Positions 13,148 through 24,447 of a stretch of DNA of 64,000 bases are shown here, in pieces. The notes beneath the pieces were generated by a model. The model made no database searches, was not told the DNA's origin, and saw nothing but the letters and a program-made list of their open reading frames with translations. Positions within the stretch are counted from its first letter, which is position 1, and each line of letters begins with the position of its first letter. A program made the position numbers and the translations under genes. The DNA is taken from NCBI GenBank assembly GCA_025617745.1, contig CM046855.1, positions 42,541,663 to 42,605,662 on the forward strand. The letters run 5' to 3'. Origin of the DNA: Heliocidaris erythrogramma (taxonomy: Eukaryota > Echinodermata > Echinoidea > Camarodonta > Echinometridae).

Positions 13148-13249
13148 GCGTTTCATGAAAGGAAGTTATAGCTACTGAAATCCTTGCATCTGATTGGCTG
13201 AGAGCAAATATGTCGGATAAAATATATGACAAGTCCTTTCATGAAACGC
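13148..13249. repeat. Fold-back MITE, TTTCATGAAA/ATTGGCTGA family, copy 2
   Basis: A 102-bp element with a perfect 16-base terminal inverted repeat, GCGTTTCATGAAAGGA ... TCCTTTCATGAAACGC, and the family core TGATTGGCTGAGAGCAAAT. It interrupts a ~165-bp repeat unit between GCCCGG and CGGACTGC, so it inserted after that repeat existed. Confidence 0.85.
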
Positions 13250-13669
13250 CCCCGGACTGCTTTTCAATTATTTGGACGCAATACTGCACTGTATGTAACA
13301 GGGGTGGGAAGGAGGAATAAATAATTCCCCCTTCCCGCGAGAAGCGCGAAAACTTTGACGTTTTAACAAATTTGAGAGAAAAATAACGGCTCGTAGCAAA
13401 CAATTTTTTTGAGGCGGAAAGTTAAAGTTCGACGCTCTGACTGCTTTTCAATTATTTGGACGCAATATTGCACTGTATGTAACAGGGGTGGGTGCAGGGC
13501 TAAGGGGGAGTTATTTGAAACCTTTGACGTTTGAGCAAATTTTGAGAGAAAGATAACGGCTCGTAGCGCCTTTTTAGGCATTTTTTCTCTCACTTCTCCC
13601 GCTTTTTCGCTCTCGCTCTTTTTTTTTCTTTCGGGGCTGAATAGGGGGCATGGCCCAGTAGATGTGGCA

Positions 13670-14235
13670 AAAAGAAACTTAAAAAGTAAGAAAAGAAAAG
13701 AATATTCCTTTAACTATATAGCCTAATGATATTATTGAGCCTTATTTTGTACGTGACATTGACATGCATATAGCAACGTAGAGTTTAGTTTATATTATTA
13801 ACTCAATCACCCTCCTGGGGTATGCGAGTACAAACAATAAAGATTATACACTTTTGGTGTAAGCTGGCAAGAGATACAAATAAAGAAAAAAGTATATGCC
13901 TAACAAAGTAAGATAAGAATGCCATATATATGAAGTGATAAAACATAAAATGGTAATTATATACAGGAGATGGACCTTGCTAAACAGATCAAATTTTACA
14001 TCAGGCACTGTGCCTGCTTATAAAAGGTTGGTTAATTCTCATGACATTTATAGTCAGTAGACTAAACAGTATAAACATCTATCTGCATGTGTCCAAAAAT
14101 ATTTAAGAACACCACCGCATAAGTACCTAGCTTATACTATTTATCAACAAAAAAATAATAATTTTCTTACAAAACTTCACCAGTCTCAAAATCACTGGTC
14201 TTGTGGAATGGTTAAACAAGAAATCCATCATATAC
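13670..14235. other. Intergenic stretch, nothing recognised
   Basis: AT-rich DNA between the ~165-bp-repeat element and the pogo-like remnant. No coding signature, repeat or RNA gene was recognised. Confidence 0.5.
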
Positions 14236-15334
14236 ATTTGGTCTTTTCCAGAAGTTGCAGCACTCTGAAAGAATGCGTACCTGAGAGCAGCAACTGCACT
14301 CACATGCTGCAAATGTGTTCAAGAAAACGGGAATCTTTCCTGTCGACAGATCAGTCTTCAATGAGCATGAATTCGCTCCTGCAAGAGCGACAGACAGACA
14401 GAGGGCAGCCACACAATATTCCTCTATGAGAGCCATCAATAACAACTGCATCTGAAGAGTCTGAAATGTCAGAGGACAGCGAAACTGAGGGGTCAGGAGC
14501 TAAGAGCGCAGCTGTTGAGATGCCATCGTCATCTGGAATCACGAGACAGTCAGGATTTGATGCGCAACTTGACATTGAGGTTCCCTCGACTTCCAATGTG
14601 CCACCAGGAAATGATGAACCTGTAGGAATATCAGCAGGGCAAACTCCTCTGGATTGTCACGACCTGTAAATGATCAAACTCTTGGTGCAACTAAGAGAAT
14701 ATCAGCTAGACCCTCAAATGCTGATCTACCAACAGATAGGAATGCGCCAACGTCCACAGGACGCTTTAGATAGTCAAGTAGGCCTACCAGCAGCTAATGA
14801 GACACCTCTTCGTACGTCGATGTCGCATGGGTCAACGTATCTTGATATGCCATCGGATACTTCAACAACACCGCCTCTCTTCGTCACACCATCTGACATA
14901 GCGCCTTTCCCGCGGGTAGACCATAGGCTGAGGGAAGCACATCAAAACGAAGACGTTGCGGTACAGCATGCGAACTCACAAGCACCCCTTACAAAGAGGA
15001 ACTAAAGAGTACACAAAAGAAGAAAAATGTGCAGAAGGTTAGGCCTAGCCTATAGGGATGTAAAGAAAGTCACAACACAGAAAAAAGCACCGGCAAAGAA
15101 AAAGGGAAAAGTATGCAAGAGAAATATCTTCAGCAAAACAAAGTCAACTTCCTCATCCTCAGACGAGGATGAGAGTAAGTGCATTTACTGTCAGGAAACT
15201 TAATTATGGGCACACTAAACATGACGGATGGATTCAGTGTCAGTTATGTAAGGAGTGATGGCACATGATGCCTGTGCGGGCATATATACATGTAGATAGC
15301 GATGATGACGAATTCACATGCGAAATCTGCAGGT
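14236..15334 (+). pseudogene. Remnant of a pogo/Tigger-type DDE transposase C-terminus
   Basis: The plus strand reads FKKTGIFPVDRSVFNEHEF followed by APARATDR near 14.31-14.39 kb. This matches the stretch just after the DDE domain in pogo/Tigger (CENP-B/jerky-like) transposases. A Ser/Thr/Pro-rich linker and a Lys-rich stretch follow, then a PHD-like cysteine cluster: CIYCQE, GWIQCQLCKE, WH and DDDEFTCEIC near 15.18-15.33 kb. Frames change and in-frame stops interrupt it, including one inside the zinc cluster, so it is dead. The DNA-binding and catalytic domains are missing. A possible splice donor (CTGCAG|GTGAGC) follows the last motif and is probably fortuitous. Confidence 0.7.
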
Positions 15335-15781
15335 GAGCCAATCCCACACAGAAGTTTTTTAAAGTTCTGGACACGCACCTGTTTCATGAGGAAATCTTTT
15401 CTGATAGCATACAGAATTACAAATGATACAATTCAGGCTCATGGAATTTCTGAAAATGCCTTGTGTCATTTTGTAAAAAAAAAAAAACGACATTCTTTAG
15501 TCACAGGTCATAACTATTTCTCATAATTGGCAAGATGGGAATAATTCCCGGAAGCATTTAGAGTAAATATTTCACTAAAGAACGTCTGGTGTTAAAAATT
15601 TGTACCGTGATGTTTACCGGTACCCGCTTTACCAGTTACACATACTAATTATGTAATTGTTTTTCCCAGAAGGTTATTAAAGAATGAGAAAAACTGTTAG
15701 ACATGAAGTTGATCGTGTTTATGGGAGTGGAATAAAGTCGTTGGTATAGGGCCTACAATAATTAGTGTTCAGTTCTGCAGG

Positions 15782-16395
15782 GTTCAGTGAATCTACGTTG
15801 AAAACGGTGTTAAAGATGTTCGATATTAAACTGTTAAAAATGTGGGCAAAATTGTCGTGTTTTATAGAGTTATGTTAAGGTGTTCTCAGGTTGCTCACAA
15901 CTCAAACTGAGCTTTAAATGCTTGCCAGATAGTTGTTTATACCAGTGTTTTCTATTTAAACCTTTAAAAAAAGAACACGGGGAAACGAACGATTGTAATT
16001 TTCACTATTTGTTTCTGAACTGCCTGGGGCGGAAGTTTCCAATTCAGTGAAGTTTTTAAATCAAAATATGGTGTTATCATATCATTGCTTTACCATAAAA
16101 AGAATTTGAGAAAGAAATGAAAATAAGCATGACGTTTGTTATGTTGACTAGCAGGATTGACAAGTCTCCAATTTCAGTGACGGTGTTTAAGATGTTCGGT
16201 GTTAAACTGTTAAAGATGTGGACACAATTGTCTTCAATGGAGTTGGGCTATGTTAAGGTGTTCTCAGGTTGCTCAAACTAAGCTTAGAATACTTGCCAAA
16301 TAGTTGTTTGCAAGTACAAAGAAACGAACGTGTACGGCTGTTTTATTGTTTGTTTCTGAACTGTCTGGGGCAAACGGACCTAGGAGTCCGTTTTT
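15782..16395 (+). repeat. Diverged tandem duplication, period ~375 bp
   Basis: The block containing ACGGTGTTAAAGATGTTCG, TTAAACTGTTAAA, TATGTTAAGGTGTTCTCAGG and TTGTTTCTGAACTGCCTGGGGC starts near 15,800. It recurs near 16,178 with scattered substitutions and small indels. No coding potential. A C17 tract follows at ~16,400. Confidence 0.8.
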
Positions 16396-16979
16396 CTACC
16401 CCCCCCCCCCCCCCCCCGATATGGCCCATTTTACCCGAGGCCCTGGGTAAAACGGCCCATGTCAATAAAACTATAATATTTGATTTTATTCCAATCTCAA
16501 AGGAATTTGTTAGATTTAATCAACATTGCTGGTAGCAATATGCGACCACAACCTGTACACCAAAGATGAATTTCCATATACCACTAGGTGAAGAATGCCC
16601 TGGCTGGTCCGTCTCCCACTTTCCCATACCTCCCAGTTACTATTGGAAGCTTATTATTCAAACATCTAAAACGACAAAAATTCTTCCTAACAGCTGGGTT
16701 CAATTCAGCCAAATAATTTTCAAATTCTAATTCTTGCTTAAATATTCGATAGACGGTACATTGCGAATTTGTATTTACATCATTAATTATGCCAATCTTG
16801 TTGGCAGATATACAGATATCACCTGCATGCTCACGACATCGACAAGCTCGATAGGGGGCCGGGTGCGACGCGTGAATCATCGTTGGACAGCGGAAGATAT
16901 CGTACGAAATTCTCCGGATTTACAGATTATACTCAGTCTTTGTGATATTAACCCGAGGAATTAGGATCACATATTACCG

Positions 16980-19900
16980 ATGGAGCTAAGGGAAGATAGG
17001 ATTGATTTACAGAGAGGCAAAGCAGGTAAGAAAAGAGGAAGATGAAGGAATGACGATATATTCAGATTCAGGAAACCGTGCATAGACCATGTAGACCATG
17101 CATAGACTATTACACACACGTTAAGTTATCTTACTGTATTGTCCCATACATCGGATTTGGTGTATGGTTATTCGTCGTGAAAAATAAGTCGTAGACAAAT
17201 GACAATGTGAGGAAATCCCGAAAGTAGATCTTAGTGGTGTCGGATAACTGTTGCAGTCAAGTAAAGCTATCGAGCATGTACTAGGTTGGTCGATACTTTT
17301 TGACATCCTATTCATAATATTTCTGTACAGCTAGAAACTTTTAAGAACATGAACTGATGAAGAAAGGGATTTAAAATGTTGTAGATTTGGATTGGAAGCA
17401 ATTTGCTTCAAATTCAAAATTCAGAAATCAAAGTTCAAGTTCATCAAAGACAAACTCACAAAGTTCAATTTCAATGAAGCATTATCAGTGCTTGCTTCAT
17501 CGCTTGGTCACCATTAACTCCTCCAGGGAGCTCCAATGCTCCAAAGCTGCGAGTTGGAGCTCCAGGTACAAATATTGAAATAACCAAAGTCGACCTCGCC
17601 CATTAGTAATAGTATGGCTAATTGCATCGCTTAATTTCGGCAGGTAAGATAGAAATTTGTACTTACATTTCAAGAGAATTACTGTAACTATCTATCAGGC
17701 TCTTTGATTTTACGATTTAACAATTGTTTCGATGAAAAAAATGGAATTTCCTCGCCGAGCCGATCTTTTCCCCGTACTGTCACTGTACCGTCGATTCAAA
17801 TGACTCGATCGCACTGTGTGATCGAGTCAGCAACGGTATACGGTACATTACACACAGTGCGATCGAGTCATTTGAATCGACGGTACAGTACAGGGAAAAG
17901 ATCGGCTCGGCAAGGAAATTCCATTTTTTTCATCGAAACAATCGTTAAATCATAAAATCAAAGAGCCTGCTAGATACAGTAATTCTCTTGAAATGTAAGT
18001 ACAAATTTCTATCTTACCTGCCGAAATTAAGCGATGCGATTAGCCATACTAATGAGTGAGGTCGACTTTGGTTATTTGTACCTGGAGTTAGGGCACCATG
18101 GTCACATGTTGGCTTAATTTTTCTCAGACTCAGAGCTGAGACTCGGTCCACTTTTTGATGTCCAAGATGCAAATTACGTAAAATCAACTAGAAATGCTTG
18201 TTTTTCTTCTGTGTGCGCACATCAATCTCTACGATCATGCACACAGAAAATTTAGGACTTTTATGTGTGTGCGATAGGGACCGAATTTTTAACAACCAAA
18301 ATTTTTTTGGGAGGAGATGTCGGTGCTTGCAGCGATCAGGTAATGTACACAATGACTTCTGATACCCCGTTTTGCCAGAATCGACAGCAAATTACGGATT
18401 TCATTTTTGGAATTATTTTTTCCAGTATCGGTGAGTTGAATTTATTGTATTTCATGAATATGTTGGTGTCCATTTTTGTAAATTAAATGCCCATTTTGAG
18501 TGAATGTTGGTGACTTTTGTGCGGTGGTTTTTGAAAAAGTTGGTGTATGACTGCCTAGATTCTACACACGAAGTATAGTAATGACACTATGAGTTATTGT
18601 GACCACACTATGTGCTCTATGATCATAATAATCTATTTTCCATAAAGTAAAATTATTCTGCTTTAAAATGATACCTTGTTGGCATCCCTTTGCGCATGCT
18701 TTACAGAGCTGCATCATTTTAATAATGACATGACCTGAAGGAAACATAAACTTTAAGACCCAATGAGAAGATTGCTTTCATTTGAGGGTAAGATAATTCC
18801 CTCCTCACAAAATTAAAGATGGTCAACTTTTTGTTGATGGTGGGAGTCAAGAAAGGGCTTCCTTTGTCCTGAAATGGTTCCTGCAATCAGTATGGACATC
18901 ATTGATTGCATTATGTTTGCATTGATCAGAACTGCACTTTCTTTAAAGAACAAAGCAGAGAGCAAGGTGGAGCAAGGTGACATTTTTCATTCAAAAAAAT
19001 GTGACACCTTACATTGTCATCAAAAGGTGATATGGTATAAAGGGCACATGAGGCAGGAAAAATATCAGATTATGGTGGTTCTCCTCAGGATAGGTACACT
19101 TTTCAATAATTACCAGTGGGGCAGTTTTTCATATATATATTGTATCTGTTAAAGCTTACACTTTCCTTACGCATGTTATGTCAGTTCGCACCTGATACTG
19201 ACCTTTTCAAGGATTCACTACAATTTGGCACAAATGGATTTTTACATGCCATTTTCAAAAACAATGTTGATCTGTGAAGAATGGATGATTAAATGCCGCC
19301 AATGTATCACTTAAAAGTGTATTACATGTACTTCTACTTCATAAAAAAAAGTATATCCATACAACATAAAGTTTGTTCACAATTAGCCTTTGTTTTAGGG
19401 TTTCATTTTTTCTGGGATGTACTGTACATGTATACAGTGTGAGTCATTGAAAAAGAAACCCATATTCAAGTCCCAATTTCTTTATAACTAAGTGAAGTTG
19501 CTGAAATGTGTTATAATGGTATGATAGTTGATAATGGCTTCTTTAATTTGATAAGCTGTTCATGAATGATTGAGCACAAAATTGTCTTTGCCCAAGTTTG
19601 GGCTGAATGGTGTTCAGGAGTTACTTTCATTATTTTGTTAGACTTAGTGCATTCATCTGGAATGGAGACCATTCAACCAACCTTGGGTTGACCATCCATT
19701 TCACTCAAAATTTGGGCAGAGGCAAATTTGACTTGAATCAGGAAACATGTTACTGTTTAAGTGTCAAAAGTTCGATTTTATTGATCAAAGTGTCAAATTA
19801 AAGCAAAGATAATACGCTTCAATATGAGTATCTTGGATTAAATCTACATGTATTGATTGCAACGATATTTAGGGTTGAATCTTGGTTTCTTGTATGACTC

Positions 19901-21201
19901 ACACTGTATACCAAATTTATCATGACAGCTGTAAAAGTGATTTATCACATTTTTTTTCCTCTATCATTTCCAAAGGTCTTGGATTCAACATTAAAGGAGG
20001 AGAAGATCAGCCTTTAGTTGCTGGAGACACAGGAATCTTTGTTACAAAGATAAGAGAAGAAGGAGCTGCTGCCAAAGATGGAAGACTCCAAAAAGGTGAT
20101 AAGATTCTAGAGGTAAGTACAAGCATTCACATTAATGCAGTCATGGGAAAAGTTGGGAGAAAATAGATTTCCTAAAGTTTTAAGAGGTTAAGGTCCGTAA
20201 AAGTTCATACCATTCTAGGAACCATCACTGTGTGGGGCTGTGTCAATGGTGGCCTACATTCTCAGTTTTAGAGGTAACTGCTTCAGAATAATATATAAAG
20301 AGAATATGGGGCACAAATTGTCAATTACTTGGATTTGCCTGAATAGTAACACCTCTTGACTTCTTCATACTGACACAAATGTTCTGTCCTTTTTCTTTAC
20401 CTATACTACTAGATCAATGGGGAAGATGTCAGATGTGTGCCACACAAGAGGGCAGTAGATCTATTTGTAAGTGCTGGTGAAACAGTCAAGCTCTTCGTCC
20501 AACATAATGCTGAAGCAATCCTTAGGGTAAGTTTTTATCACAACCCTCAAGAAACAGTAATATCTTAAATATGCCATGAGAAATATTTTTTTAGTTACCT
20601 ACAAATAACAAGACCGCAAAGACTTTCAAAATAATAAACTCTAGGGCAATTTCAATAACCCATTGTATTTTATATAGAAACTATGTTCGCATTATTTCAT
20701 TGTAATGTTTGCAATCTTTCCATAGGTGATGCAATAAGCTGTTGAAATTGCCCTTTCATTGATTTCTTGATAATCTTTGCAAAAGCGTTAAATAAATCAG
20801 CAAAAAAGTGGTATATCGACCCTTCCAAATCCAACTCCGATCCCAAATTGTGTACATTTACATGGACATGTATTGTCAAGGAGTATGATTTGTGTATTGA
20901 CATAAAATACTGGTACCCCTGAACATGAATGATAAGAAACTTGTTATGATAGAAGATATTATGTTTATAATACATGTAATAGATTGTTCAGCTTAAAAAT
21001 GAAATGGCCTGGATTTCTTGCCTTACTAAGAATTGAAAAATGTGTGTTCGGTGATAATTCTTCCCTTAACAGAAGAAAGTGGAAGATGCCAAAGCCAAAG
21101 CAGCAAATTCCGGTGGAGGAGTTGGTCTCCAATGGTTGGTTGTCGTAGGAGCAGTTGTTGCAGTCGGGGCATTCATCTGGTTACGCACAAGACGACGTTA
21201 A
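16980..21201 (+). CDS. SYNJ2BP: Synaptojanin-2-binding protein (outer-membrane PDZ protein), 4 exons
   Basis: Tail-anchored PDZ adaptor of the outer mitochondrial membrane; in mammals (OMP25) it recruits synaptojanin-2 and other partners through its cytosolic PDZ domain. Exons 16,980-17,025, 19,976-20,112, 20,413-20,526 and 21,073-21,201 join in phase to 141 residues (human 145). The start [16 protein letters not shown] supplies the strand before the carboxylate-binding loop GLGF (residues 16-19), and the codon for Gly16 is split by intron 1. The PDZ domain runs through [26 protein letters not shown] and INGEDV to about residue 98. A Lys/Ala linker leads to the C-terminal membrane segment [17 protein letters not shown] (120-136) and the basic tail RTRRR, the expected targeting signature. 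The first exon is short and was placed by family alignment plus its consensus donor CAG|GTAAGA. Confidence 0.94.
17511..18098. repeat. Long near-perfect palindrome in SYNJ2BP intron 1
   Basis: The arms (about 17,567-17,840 and 17,846-18,083) pair over more than 200 bases with few mismatches. Matching landmarks are GTCGACCTCGCCCATTAGTA / TACTAATGAGTGAGGTCGAC, TTTCGGCAGGTAAGATAGAA / TTCTATCTTACCTGCCGAAA and CCGAGCCGATCTTTTCCC / GGGAAAAGATCGGCTCGG. Near the centre, GACTCGATCGCACTGTG is itself part of a smaller palindrome. The left outer flank carries extra GGAGCTCCA-like sequence. No transposase frame and no clear target duplication were seen. Confidence 0.85.
20616..20780. repeat. Hairpin element in SYNJ2BP intron 3
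   Basis: GCAAAGACTTTCAA...GGGCAATTTCAA pairs with TTGAAATTGCCC...TTGATAATCTTTGC. The GGGCAATTTCAA core and its spacing recall the hairpin at 7900-8096, so the two may be diverged members of one family. Confidence 0.55.
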
Positions 21202-21532
21202 CACCGTGCTAGAACCCTAGAGTATTCAGATATATATTTCTACCATTCTACTTTATAACACTCAACTTTGATTTGTTTTATAAATGTAAAAAATTTAAAA
21301 AAAAGAGAAAAAAATAATGACTATGAAAGGAACGAACTCTGAAACTGATAAAAAAAATGAAGAAAAAACCTTTTGCTTTCCTTGCCACGTCAAGTAATGT
21401 ATTTGTAGAGGCAGACAAGTTTATAAAAAGAACTGAATTAGATCGAGATCATTTTATGCAATTAGGTGAAACGACGTTGGATAGACATGGATGTGAGCTC
21501 TGATGCCGATGTCTTAATCAATAGTTGAGTCA

Positions 21533-21538
21533 AATAAA
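21533..21538 (+). terminator. Candidate SYNJ2BP polyadenylation signal
   Basis: First canonical AATAAA after the SYNJ2BP stop, about 330 bases downstream. Another is at 22,001-22,006, and further ones lie beyond 24 kb. Mammalian SYNJ2BP has a long 3' UTR, so later sites are possible. Confidence 0.35.
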
Positions 21539-23699
21539 TTACAGAATAGGACATGTGATGCTCATTGCTATATATTTTGAAGTTACATGACCAAATGAAG
21601 TAGTACACATAGTACTATTCAAAGGACATTGATGGAGTTTGCATGGATGCATGGCATTTTCAGGATTGAGGTTTCACGATTTTCGATTTAATTTTATGAC
21701 TTGTTATTGCGCTACTTTTGGGAGCTCTCTGTTTCAGCAAGGAGGTTTCAGTAAGTGTCAGGTGTACATATGGGAAGGCTTACTCGATAGAACCAAATAA
21801 CTCCTTGATAGAACCCTTTGCAGCCAAAGTGAATCTATCGTTCAAGGATGGGCTTGGACTTTGAAGTAATAACTTAAATATCTCTTGATAGACCTGATAC
21901 CGTATGTTGATTATATGGCCATTTCTTAGTTACACTTCACATCATCCATGTATCATTTCTGGGCTCTTAAAAATGATCTTTCCAGTTTGCAATACTAAGC
22001 AATAAACCTATTTAAGATGAGACTCAATTTAATTGAGTAGGTAGTGGTTTTCGCCAGGTGAATTGTGATTTGTTAGTCATAACCTGCTACATGTAGCTCT
22101 CTAAATGGTAATGGGCCACTAGGACAAAACTCTATCCGGAATATTTATGTCAAGAAGATACCCTATAAAGACCAATGCAAAGTAGTTTACCATTTTACAC
22201 CTAACATGAGTTTACCAAATGGACTCGGAAAATGAAGAAATATATAAGAGGTAATTCTCCCTTCTGAAATACTGCTTGGTCATATTATGGCCTGAAACTG
22301 TCTAGAAAAAAAAAATGGCAAAGCAGTTAGTATGTACAATTCCACCACTTTAATTAAAGCAGTAAGTATGGAAGTAATAATCTTACCAGAACCTTACATG
22401 CTTAATCAGTGTTTTTACAGTTATATTGGGAGGCACATGTTTTGTGTAAATTTAAGGCATGTTTAGTCCTCTTCCATTATTTTTTTTTGTCTTTCTTTTT
22501 CTTTTTGTGTAAAGTATTGATTAGTTGAAAATCATGGATGCTTAAAATTAGTTTATCCTGCTTGCAACTCAGGGATGTATTAGATGTGTTTGTTTAATTT
22601 TGCTCTTGTAATTGCATGAAGTTTGATTTGCTGAAAATTAATTGAAATTTCACAGCACCATCTACCCCATCGAAGCATAATTTGGTAGTTCATTTTCAAA
22701 TGAAGGTTCCCGTTATTGACTCTAGTCTCGTCTTTTTCTTTCTCATAATTTCTGTACTTGCCTGACATAGATTGTGAATGTTGAAAGGGCTATCTGATAC
22801 CTGATGGGAAATGTTTCAGTAAACTATTTTGGGGTTGCATTTGTAAATTTGTTTTGATCCCAGTCTCCCGTTACTCAGCATTTCTTATTCTTATGGGATG
22901 CCTGCTTTTGCCTCTAGATAGTGACTTGTACGGGATAAATGTATCCAACAGGAAAATCTCCAGTTATTGCTTTCATTGGAAGCTTTTTCTTTATGGGTTT
23001 TACATGCAAAGAGAGGAAAGAGATGAACAGAAAAATAGCCATACAACTTCTTTGTGGCAAGAAGTGGGTAGCATTGTGGCTTTCATGCAATATTTACATG
23101 AGGCATGTTGTTGAAAAATTATAACTTTTCTCACGCTCTTTTTCCAGAAGTGACAAGTGAATTATTGTTGCTTCATGATTGTCCTTCAGATTTAGTCTTT
23201 CATGGATGATGTTTAAATAATATATCTCAAGAAAGATGTTCATGCTTAAGTATTTTTCAATTCAAGTTTGAAATGCAATCACATTCAAGCATGTCATAAC
23301 TAGTCTAAGCTTGAGAGATTTCTTCTAAAATTCTATACAGTGTGTAGGTATTTTAGTTGTTTAAATGTTCTGCTTTGATTAACTAGTATAATCTGTGTAG
23401 GCACTGCAGAGATCTGTATGCCGCCAGGGCTAAAACAGAGGATTTATCTCATTCAATTAATTTTTCATCATAAATCCAGTGGAACTCATTTTTTATAACA
23501 TTGACTTATTTGACTATCTTGAGAACATTATGATTTGGAATGGGAAAGCAATCATGTTCATTTTCCTTGATGTACACTGTATAAATTGGAATTTGCACCA
23601 AAAAAAAAAAAAGAAAAGGGAGAGAAGGATTCAACAGTAAAAGGAAGCGTTCTTTTTCCTGTTGATATTCCCTTCTGTATGACTTTATGAACTATACTC

Positions 23700-23990
23700 C
23701 AGTTCTTAGGATACTTTCAATCTCCTGCATTGAGTCATGGGGTTAAAGGTCATTGCCTGAATGAACACATACATAGTGTGCATTAGTTGTAATACCTGCA
23801 CAGAAAGGTCACAACTTCAACAATGGGAATGGTTTTATACTTGGCATTTCTGACGATAACTGTAACCCATTGAAGTCTAAGCCACATTTGACAGGATGCT
23901 TTCTATCTCCTGCATTGAGTCACAGGGATTAATTAATTAAAGATTGTCAATGGTTGAATTAACACTGTACATGCATGCACTAGTTGTAAA
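23700..23990 (+). repeat. Diverged direct duplication, spacing ~182 bp
   Basis: AGGATACTTTCAATCTCCTG then CATTGAGTCATGGGGTTAAA (23.71 kb) recurs as AGGATGCTTTCTATCTCCTG then CATTGAGTCACAGGGATTAA (23.89 kb). Each is followed by GCATTAGTTGTAA or GCACTAGTTGTAA. Confidence 0.7.
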
Positions 23991-24261
23991 AGTAACCACA
24001 TATTAGGTACAAGTTTATTCCTCTAATCACAAGCCGAAGAATGGCAAAATATTTTTATGTGGCATTTCTGCCTGGGCTACTGACAATGTTGTATAACTGT
24101 TGTATACAAAGCCCTTATGAACTATGTATTGAATGAAGAGAAATCTTCACCAAAGGGCGGACATGTTGGTAAACATATTCCTTCTGAAATTGTAGCATGA
24201 AATTTCAAGGCAGGTAAAAATAGTTAACCTTTTTAGGCAGGTGGCCTCTCGGTGAAATAAA

Positions 24262-24447
24262 TATACAGTTTAACCTCATTATGACAAACTCCTTGGGATC
24301 TGGGAATTACCTTGTTGTACTGAAACTGTTACAACAGGGCTCAAAACAAAGAGAAAAACAAAGAATTCTGACTGGTAAACCTACCTTGTTATTATAAGAG
24401 TTTGTTATAACAGTGTTCTTTATAATAAAGCAGGATCCACTGTAGCA
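24262..24447. repeat. Probable short inverted-repeat element
   Basis: Left TACAGTTTAACCTCATTATG and ACAAACTC; right GAGTTTGTTATAAC and TTTATAATAAAGCAGGATCC followed by ACTGTA. The pairing is imperfect. Probably a small DNA transposon derivative. Confidence 0.45.

Larger units (their letters stand above)
10120..13665. mobile_element. Repeat element with ~165-bp internal units, split by a LINE
   Basis: Left part 10,120-10,460 and right part 13,093-13,665 carry the same unit seen in the uninterrupted copy at 59.3-60.5 kb. Recognisable pieces are CGAAAGCTCTGACGTTTTA, GATAACGGCTCGTAGC, AGGCGGAAAGTTAGTTCGACG and TTTTCAATTATTTGGACGCA. The left part breaks off inside a unit (after GAGAGAAA) and the right part resumes in the same stretch of the unit (TAGCACCTTTG...), consistent with a later insertion between them. 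No terminal inverted repeat is clear for this copy. Confidence 0.65.

Noticed and set aside
18560-19430. Possible second full Tc1-ended element in SYNJ2BP intron 1
   Set aside because: The right end (CTGGGATGTACTGTA) is recognisable but I could not find a matching left end, so no element was called.
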